From JALORV01 sp963780715 (GTDB lineage: Bacteria > Pseudomonadota > Gammaproteobacteria > Burkholderiales > Burkholderiaceae_F), in NCBI GenBank assembly GCA_963780715.1, contig CAWADK010000024.1:1-64000 (forward strand): DNA of 64,000 bases. Reading direction: 5' to 3'. The position numbers and the translations under genes are program-made. Shown piece by piece: positions 58,608-64,000 of the stretch. The notes below the pieces were generated by a model, which worked only from the letters and a program-made list of their open reading frames with translations, had not been told where the DNA came from and searched no databases. Each line of letters opens with the position of its first letter. Position 1 is the first letter of the stretch.

Positions 58608-59588
58608 CTACGGCTTGGGGATCAGCGTGCTGTCCGGCACCTGGGTCCAGGTCTTGTCCGGGTTGAACGTCTTCATCGCGCGTGCGGCGGAGTCGGTGCC
58701 GGCGCCGAGATTCTTCTGATAGACGTTGCCGTCATGGCTGACGATGAAGGTCATGATGCCCGTGTAGTCGTACTTCGCTGGCCAGGCGACTGCCGCGAAG
58801 CCCTGTGTCATGCGACCCTTGACGACGAAATCGCGGGCGCCGCCGCGCGCATCCGGACCCTGTGCCTTCAGGATGCGGAAGCGATAACCGTGAAAGACGC
58901 CGTCTTTCGTCTCGTCACCGTACAGGGGTCCGAGCGGACTGGCCGGATCGTTCGGCCAGAACAAACCGTCTCGTTTGCCCGGCGTGCTGGCGAAACGCTG
59001 CGCATACTCCAGAACGCCGTCGCCGTTGCGGTCGGCAAGGGCGTAGTCCTTCTGCGCGTCGTAGTAGGCCAGCAGCGCCTGCATGGCCGCGAGTTCATTG
59101 CGGCCGATGCGGCGGATGCGCATCTCCTCGGCACCCCCCTTGGCGTCGAAGCTCCAGCCTTGCGCCGTCTTCACGATCGGGACCGGCAGCGTCCAGCCCT
59201 CGGTGCCGACCGACAGATGGGCCATCTCCGGACCGTCGGCAATTATCTTGCGGCCCTTCGACGAGGCGTACAGAAACGCCGTTCTGTCATCCGCGTCGAC
59301 GGATTCCGGCGGAATGAAGCGCCGGTAGTCGGCGCCCAGGATCACGCGCTTGGCCGCGTCGTCGTTGGTGGCGACAGCGTCAATAAACGCGTTGGCCGCG
59401 GCCTCCGCGGTCGGAAAGGCCTTCTGGGCGAAGGCCGCGGTCGGTGTCAGTGTTGCCGCGACGACGAGCACGCCGACGCTCGCGGCAGAGCACAGTGACG
59501 ACAGCAGCACGGTGCGGAAGCTCATCAGCGGACTCCAGAAATTCGAGACGTGACTGTTCAGGGATGGGCGGGAGGTCATCATCGTCAT
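58608..59588 (-). CDS. DUF2950 family secreted protein
   Basis: 326 residues from the first ATG. A signal peptide (SVGVLVVAATLTPTAAFAQ) is followed by FPTAEAAANAFIDAVATND and LFWPNDPASPLGPLYGDE, with RFRILKAQGPDARGGARDF and FIVSHDGNVYQKNLG closing the domain, which defines DUF2950. The function is unknown; it is usually next to DUF3300 genes, as here. Several ATGs are available (59588, 59582, 59579 and 59525). GGGAG stands just before the first ones. Confidence 0.9.
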   Translation of the reverse strand: MTMMTSRPSLNSHVSNFWSPLMSFRTVLLSSLCSAASVGVLVVAATLTPTAAFAQKAFPTAEAAANAFIDAVATNDDAAKRVILGADYRRFIPPESVDADDRTAFLYASSKGRKIIADGPEMAHLSVGTEGWTLPVPIVKTAQGWSFDAKGGAEEMRIRRIGRNELAAMQALLAYYDAQKDYALADRNGDGVLEYAQRFASTPGKRDGLFWPNDPASPLGPLYGDETKDGVFHGYRFRILKAQGPDARGGARDFVVKGRMTQGFAAVAWPAKYDYTGIMTFIVSHDGNVYQKNLGAGTDSAARAMKTFNPDKTWTQVPDSTLIPKP

Positions 59589-59594
59589 CGCTCC

Positions 59595-61001
59595 CTAGCG
59601 CCGTCCGCCGCCACCACGTCCGCCGCCACCGCCCCGCGGCGCGCCGCCACCGCCGCCGCGCGACATCCCACTGCTTGAGGGCCGCGCGGACGGAGCTGGC
59701 CGCGAAGCCGCTCCGGTGCTGGCGCGTCCGCGGTCGGCCGACTGGCGCGTCTGCGACGCGTTGCCTGCGCCGGCGAACGCGCTGTCGCGGTTGCCGCTGG
59801 ACGGTCCAGAGCGGTCATAGCCGCCGGCACCGCCTCCGCCACTACCCCGATCGAATCCCTGGCTGCCGCCTCGATTCATGTCACGTGTGCTGGCGCTCGG
59901 TCCGCCGGCACCGCCACGGTCGCCTGCCCCGCCAGCGGCACGGTCGCCCGCACGATCGCCCGGACGATCTCCGGCGCGGTCACCCGCACGATCGCCGGGA
60001 CGATCTCCGGCGCGGTCGCCTGCGCGGTCGCGCGACGCGGCTCCGGTGTCCACCCCACGGTCGCGCATCGCCTGGTCGGCGCGGGCGCGATCCGCGTCGC
60101 GCGAGTCACCCTTGCCGCGATAGTCCTGGCGCCCGTCAGCGCCGGCCTTGCGGTTGTCGAACTTCTCCCGGCTCGCTTGGTCGCGATACGGCGCGCCCTG
60201 CCGGTTGTTGGCGTTGTGTTGCCAGTTGGCGCGGTTGCCGCTGCCGCTGATCTGATTGTTGCGGTTGATGTTGTTGTACTTGTTGACGTTGATGTTGACG
60301 TCGTTGTTGCCCCAGCCGACGCCGCCCCACAGCGCATTGCCGACGCCGATCGCCACACCCCACGCGATGCCGGTCGCCAGCACCGCACCCCCGTAGTACC
60401 CATAGGGAGGCGGCCAGTAGTACGGGGGGTAGCTCGGGTACCACCAGGGCCCGTAGACCACCGCCGGGTTGTAGGCCGGCACGTAGACGGTCTGCGGCTG
60501 GGCCGGCTCGATGATGATCTTCTGCTGTTCAACCACCACCTTCTGCTGCTCGGTGGTCTTCAGATTGCCGGCCTTCTGTGCCGCGGCGCGCAGCCGCTGC
60601 ACCGAATCCATCACGTCGCTCGGCTGCGCGAGAAACGCATCGCCGATCTTCTGCACTTCGTCGGGATGCTCGCCCATCTGCTGGATCAGCGACGGGAACG
60701 CCACCAGCGATGTCACCGCGGGGTCCCAGCCCTCTTTCTCGGCCGCGGTGACCGCCGCGTCACCCTGCTGCTTCGAATTCGCCTTGGACCACGCCGCGGC
60801 GGACTTCACCTGCACCGGATAGGTCGACGCCATCAGTACCTGCGCCAGCAGCGAGTCCGGATACAGCGCGATCGGCGCCAGCATCTGGTCCAGCTGCTCG
60901 TTGCTGAAGACCTTGGTCGGCGCCGTCTGCGCCACGCTCGCCGTTGCCACGACGAGGGCCAGCATCCATACCGCCAGCTTATGCACACCGAACTTCATCA
61001 T
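59595..61001 (-). CDS. DUF3300 family secreted protein with repetitive tail
   Basis: 468 residues. A signal peptide is followed by LDQMLAPIALYPDSLLAQVLMA and YPVQVKSAAAWSKAN, the DUF3300 core. A YPSYPPYYWPPPYGYYGG aromatic region and a membrane-like ATGIAWGVAIGVGNALWGG come next. The C-terminal ~200 residues are low complexity: Asn/Arg, then DRAGDRPGDRAG repeats, then glycine-rich. The function is unknown; such tails suggest cell-envelope or RNA binding. GGAGAG precedes the ATGATG start, and DUF2950 follows 6 bp after the stop. Confidence 0.9.
   Translation of the reverse strand: MMKFGVHKLAVWMLALVVATASVAQTAPTKVFSNEQLDQMLAPIALYPDSLLAQVLMASTYPVQVKSAAAWSKANSKQQGDAAVTAAEKEGWDPAVTSLVAFPSLIQQMGEHPDEVQKIGDAFLAQPSDVMDSVQRLRAAAQKAGNLKTTEQQKVVVEQQKIIIEPAQPQTVYVPAYNPAVVYGPWWYPSYPPYYWPPPYGYYGGAVLATGIAWGVAIGVGNALWGGVGWGNNDVNINVNKYNNINRNNQISGSGNRANWQHNANNRQGAPYRDQASREKFDNRKAGADGRQDYRGKGDSRDADRARADQAMRDRGVDTGAASRDRAGDRAGDRPGDRAGDRAGDRPGDRAGDRAAGGAGDRGGAGGPSASTRDMNRGGSQGFDRGSGGGGAGGYDRSGPSSGNRDSAFAGAGNASQTRQSADRGRASTGAASRPAPSARPSSSGMSRGGGGGAPRGGGGGRGGGGRR
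59951..60022 (-). repeat. Two 36-bp tandem repeats in the DUF3300 tail
   Basis: Units 59951-59986 and 59987-60022 differ by only a few bases and encode DRAGDRPGDRAG twice, with partial units on both sides. Length variation between strains is likely. Confidence 0.85.
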
Positions 61002-61098
61002 CGACTCTCCATCCGCTTCACTTTGCGGCGAATTAGTGACGTTACATCATTCAACGCCGGCCGGCCCTCAGCGGTGCACAGGGCCTTATCAAGTGTTG

Positions 61099-63450
61099 TC
61101 ACTGCAGCTGTCTGGCCAGCGCGGCGATTTCACGATCATTCGGAAACGCCTCTGCGAGACGACGCACGGTACGCCGGGCAGCTTCCGACTGCCCCGCATC
61201 GCGCTGCATCGTCGCCAGCGCCAGCAGCAGGTCGCGATTGTCGGGCCAGCGCCTGGTGGCGCGTTCGAGCACGCGCAGTGCTTCCGAAGACTTCCCGGTC
61301 GAGTTCAGTGCGACGGCGTAGACGTAGGTGTAGCGCGGCTCGTCGGGTGCGAGTTGCGCGGAGCGCTCGAGTTCACGCACTGCTTCCTTTGGCTCGCCCA
61401 GCCGCACCAGCGTCAGGCCGAGCGCATGGTGCAGGGCGGCGTTCTGCGGTGCCTGCGCCAGCCCCAGTTCGAGCATCCGGCGTGCGTCGGCATCGCTGCC
61501 CTGCACACGCAACGCGTCGGCGGCGTTCAGATACGCCGGCACATGGCGCGGTTCGAGCGCGCGCGCCTGCGCAAATGCCGCCTGGGCCTCGTCATGACGG
61601 CCCAGACGCGAGTAGAACGTGCCGAGCGCGGTGCGTGCCTCGGGGCGGTCCGCCGTGTAGCGCAGCGTGGCGATGTATTCGTCGGCGGCGTTCTGCCACG
61701 CCACGCGTCGCTCTGGAGCGAGGGAGTCCTGCTGCCCGGCGGCCGCGCGCGCGGCCTCGATGCGCACGGCGCGCAGCGGATCGGAAAACAGTGGTGCCAG
61801 CAAACGTAACTGCTCCTGCGGTGGCAGCAGCTCGATCAGCTGTACGGAAGTGAGCCGCAGCAGCGGCTGCGCATCGCGTGCTGCGCGCTGGGCGGTGGAG
61901 GCGTCGCCGCTGCCGGCCTGCGCCAGGCGCTCGACGGCGGAGGCGCGCACGATCGGCGCGTGTGCGAGGTCATTGGCGATCGTCGCCAGCGAGGCCGTCG
62001 CACCCGCCTCACCCGCCTCGGCGGCGCGAAAGGTCGGCGCGAAAGCCTGGAATCCCGTGGCATCCCGACCGAGCCAGCCGCGCACCGCGGCGGCGGCCCA
62101 CTTTGCGTCCTGCTTCGTGTGGCACTGGTTGCAGGCGTTCGGCACGCCGAGCGCGATGGACTGGTCAGGGCGTGGAACCCGCATGCTGTGATCGCGCCGG
62201 CCGTCGACCACCATGTAGGTCGTGCGCGGCATATGGCATTCCGCGCACTGCGCGCCGGCAGTCCCCGCGGTGTGACGGTGATGCGCCGGCGTGTCGTACT
62301 TGCCCGGCGCGTGGCACTGGCCGCAGACCGCATTGCCTTCGACGCGCAGCTTCTGAGTGTGCGGGTCGTGGCAGTCACTGCAGGTCACACCTTGGCGATG
62401 CATGCGGCTCTGCAGCCACGAACCCCAGATGAAAACCTCGTCGCGTTGCTGGCCGTCGGACCAGTACAGTGGCGCCACCAGCAGCGACGGCAGGTAGTGG
62501 TCGAGGAATGGCGCGCCGGCGTGGTAGCCCTCGGCGATCTGCGCCCGCCGCGCATGGCACTGTGCGCAGACCTCAATCTCCCGTTCGCTGGTGCGCTCCC
62601 GGCTGCGCTTTGCGTTGCCGGTCGCCGCGTCGATGCTCCACGTGACGCCGCGGCGCTCGTCGAGTTGCGCCGTCAGGCCCTTGCGTGGATCGGGTGACTT
62701 CTCTTTCGCCCAGACAATGTGCGTGGAGCCAGGCCCGTGACATGCCTCGCAGCCAACGGCAACCTCCTTGTAGCGCGTGTCGAACGTGTTCTGCACGGCG
62801 TCGTAGCCCTTCGTCACCTGGCTCGAGTGGCAGTCGGCGCACATGAAGTTCCAGTTCTGCGAGCGCTGCGTCCAGTGCAGCTCGTCGCGGAAGTCGAGCT
62901 TCTCGGCCGGGTACTGGCGGAACCAGCGCTGCCCGCCCTGCTCCTTCGGGCGCGTGTCCCATGTCACCGCCAGCGCCTGCAGCCGCCCGCCGGGCAATTC
63001 GACGAGGTACTGCTGCAGCGGCTCGAGTCCGAAGGTGTACTTCACTTCGAAGTCCGCGAGCTTGCCGTCGGGTCCGTCGGTGCGCACGAAGAACTTGCCG
63101 TCGCGCCGGAAGAAGCTCGACGTCACGCGTTCAAACGTGAACTTCGTATCATTGAAGTCGCCGCGCACGGTGTCGGCCGTCGCGTGCTGCATCGCGCGCG
63201 CATGTTGGGACGACGCCCAAGGCTCGTACTCCTTCGCGTGGCAGGACTTGCACTCGCCGCTGCCAACGAAAGAGGCAGCCGTGGGTGGTGGCGCTGGGAA
63301 CACGGGCGGCGTAGAGGGTGTGCGCTTTACGAACAAGGCGGCCGCACCGACCGCAACAAGGACCACGGCGGCGGCCAGGGCCCAAACGGGCGTCGAGGAT
63401 CTTGCCGCTCGGTCGGGCTGTGTGGCTGTGGCGGGACGTGTGCGTTTCAT
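61099..63450 (-). CDS. Octaheme cytochrome c with C-terminal TPR domain
   Basis: 783 residues. An N-terminal membrane anchor (VWALAAAVVLVAVGAAALFV) precedes eight CxxCH heme sites: CKSCH, CADCH, CEACH, CAQCH, CSDCH, CGQCH, CAECH and CNQCH. Residues ~420-780 form HEAT/TPR-like helical repeats (e.g. ARTALGTFYSRLGRHDEAQ, AALHHALGLTLVRLGEPKEA). Multiheme proteins of this layout resemble cytochrome c554/NrfB-like electron carriers, periplasmic and anchored. The partner is unknown. ATG at 63450 is preferred to a TTG at 63462. Confidence 0.9.
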   Translation of the reverse strand: MKRTRPATATQPDRAARSSTPVWALAAAVVLVAVGAAALFVKRTPSTPPVFPAPPPTAASFVGSGECKSCHAKEYEPWASSQHARAMQHATADTVRGDFNDTKFTFERVTSSFFRRDGKFFVRTDGPDGKLADFEVKYTFGLEPLQQYLVELPGGRLQALAVTWDTRPKEQGGQRWFRQYPAEKLDFRDELHWTQRSQNWNFMCADCHSSQVTKGYDAVQNTFDTRYKEVAVGCEACHGPGSTHIVWAKEKSPDPRKGLTAQLDERRGVTWSIDAATGNAKRSRERTSEREIEVCAQCHARRAQIAEGYHAGAPFLDHYLPSLLVAPLYWSDGQQRDEVFIWGSWLQSRMHRQGVTCSDCHDPHTQKLRVEGNAVCGQCHAPGKYDTPAHHRHTAGTAGAQCAECHMPRTTYMVVDGRRDHSMRVPRPDQSIALGVPNACNQCHTKQDAKWAAAAVRGWLGRDATGFQAFAPTFRAAEAGEAGATASLATIANDLAHAPIVRASAVERLAQAGSGDASTAQRAARDAQPLLRLTSVQLIELLPPQEQLRLLAPLFSDPLRAVRIEAARAAAGQQDSLAPERRVAWQNAADEYIATLRYTADRPEARTALGTFYSRLGRHDEAQAAFAQARALEPRHVPAYLNAADALRVQGSDADARRMLELGLAQAPQNAALHHALGLTLVRLGEPKEAVRELERSAQLAPDEPRYTYVYAVALNSTGKSSEALRVLERATRRWPDNRDLLLALATMQRDAGQSEAARRTVRRLAEAFPNDREIAALARQLQ

Positions 63451-63510
63451 CGTGACCCGCAAGTTACCGCAGGCGCCGGACCGGCGCGCCTGCGCCGACG
63501 GGAGACCGGC

Positions 63511-64000
63511 TCAGCGCGGAGCAGGAAAGACCGTCTTCCAGTCATCCTTCATGCTGACGACCGTCCAACCCTGACTTCTGGCTTCGGCCATCAGCGATTC
63601 GCTGAAGGTGCCGATGCTCGACTTCGGTCCGTAGGCCCACTCGCGCGCAGCGTCGTCGTGATGGACCAGCATCATCAGCCGGGCGCCACCACCGCCCTGC
63701 GTCCATTCGAGCATCTGCCGGTCGCCGTCCGAGTTTCCGAAAGCAGCAATCGGCCTCTTGCCGATGTGCGAGTTGATACCCATCGGCTTGCCGGCTTTGT
63801 CGTCAATGAAGTTGAGCGCCGGCAGGCGAAGCAGAATCGGCTTGCCGCCGCGCATCTCGTACTTTGTCTTGATGCTGCTGCCGACGACCTGTTCGGGCGG
63901 AATGCCGTAGACGGCCTCGGTCCATGGGCGCATGAACTCGATGCCGCCCCCGGAGACGATGAAGGTCTTGAAGCCGTTCGCCCGCAGGTAAGCGAGCAGC
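63511..64000 (-). CDS. Partial HAD-family phosphatase (window edge)
   Basis: The frame enters from the right edge and stops at 63511. LLAYLRANGFKTFIVSGGG matches HAD motif II (strand-S/T), and AFGNSDGDRQMLEW is the motif IV aspartate pair (GDxxxD). KPILLRLPALNFIDDKAGKP holds the motif III lysines. Phosphoserine-phosphatase-like HAD enzymes hydrolyse phosphomonoesters. The first motif (DxDxT) lies beyond the window. Confidence 0.85.
   Translation of the reverse strand, partial: LLAYLRANGFKTFIVSGGGIEFMRPWTEAVYGIPPEQVVGSSIKTKYEMRGGKPILLRLPALNFIDDKAGKPMGINSHIGKRPIAAFGNSDGDRQMLEWTQGGGGARLMMLVHHDDAAREWAYGPKSSIGTFSESLMAEARSQGWTVVSMKDDWKTVFPAPR

Overview
This window is high-GC, gene-dense DNA from what looks like a pseudomonadotal chromosome, most likely a beta- or gamma-proteobacterium. 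The clues are a type VI Hcp protein, the PrkA-YeaH-SpoVR trio, an ECF sigma/NrsF pair controlling a bufferin operon, a MaeB-type hybrid malic enzyme and proteobacterial-style Opp/Dpp transport genes. I cannot name a genus. No rRNA, tRNA, CRISPR array or replication origin is visible.

Left end (1-8.7 kb): an accessory, partly decayed patch. It holds a partial secreted protein, a TPR-methyltransferase coupled to an orphan hcp, a 3' scrap of an IS3-family transposase, a SLATT two-TM protein (a family tied to defence effectors), two small proteins, an amidohydrolase, a 5'-truncated DUF4197 gene, and a protein built from two diverged copies of one module, the second carrying HEVTH. Its non-coding stretches share a short TAACT[T/C]TGAC-like motif that looks like old mobile-element ends.

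8.8-13.8 kb: an M23 peptidase and a TPR-CHAT protein with ten 42-residue repeats. 14-27.7 kb: a divergent catabolic locus for N-acyl, N-carbamoyl and D-configured amino compounds. One arm encodes D-aminoacylase, M81 peptidase and amidase. The other encodes a peptide-type ABC importer, diaminopropionate ammonia-lyase, an M20 carbamoylase and a D-carbamoylase. 27.9-30.1 kb: a secreted subtilase.

30.2-32.7 kb: the most unusual segment. It is a compact cassette of two gp19-type tail-tube proteins, a small membrane ORF, a radical SAM enzyme, and a 101-residue protein made of two VFPxGIxxPE repeats whose stop overlaps the radical SAM start (GTGA). No sheath, baseplate or spike genes accompany it.

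32.9-44.6 kb: central metabolism and lipid-type genes (maeB, TPR protein, acyl-CoA synthetase coupled to a ThDP lyase, dinB, acyl-CoA dehydrogenase, SCP-x-type thiolase). 44.7-49.7 kb: prkA-yeaH-spoVR. 50-55.6 kb: a bufferin operon (bufA1-bufB-bufC-doxX-DUF1223-amidohydrolase) divergent from an ECF sigma/anti-sigma pair. Both transcription units have a GTAAC[C/G]-N16-CGAA promoter. 55.7-64 kb: cytochromes c, an MFS transporter, a DUF2950-DUF3300 pair, an octaheme-TPR protein and a partial HAD phosphatase.

Eight otherwise intact genes between 13 and 41 kb are each interrupted by one extra base. The uniform direction of the shift (always +1) suggests sequence error rather than eight independent pseudogenes, so these loci are annotated as single genes with a frameshift.
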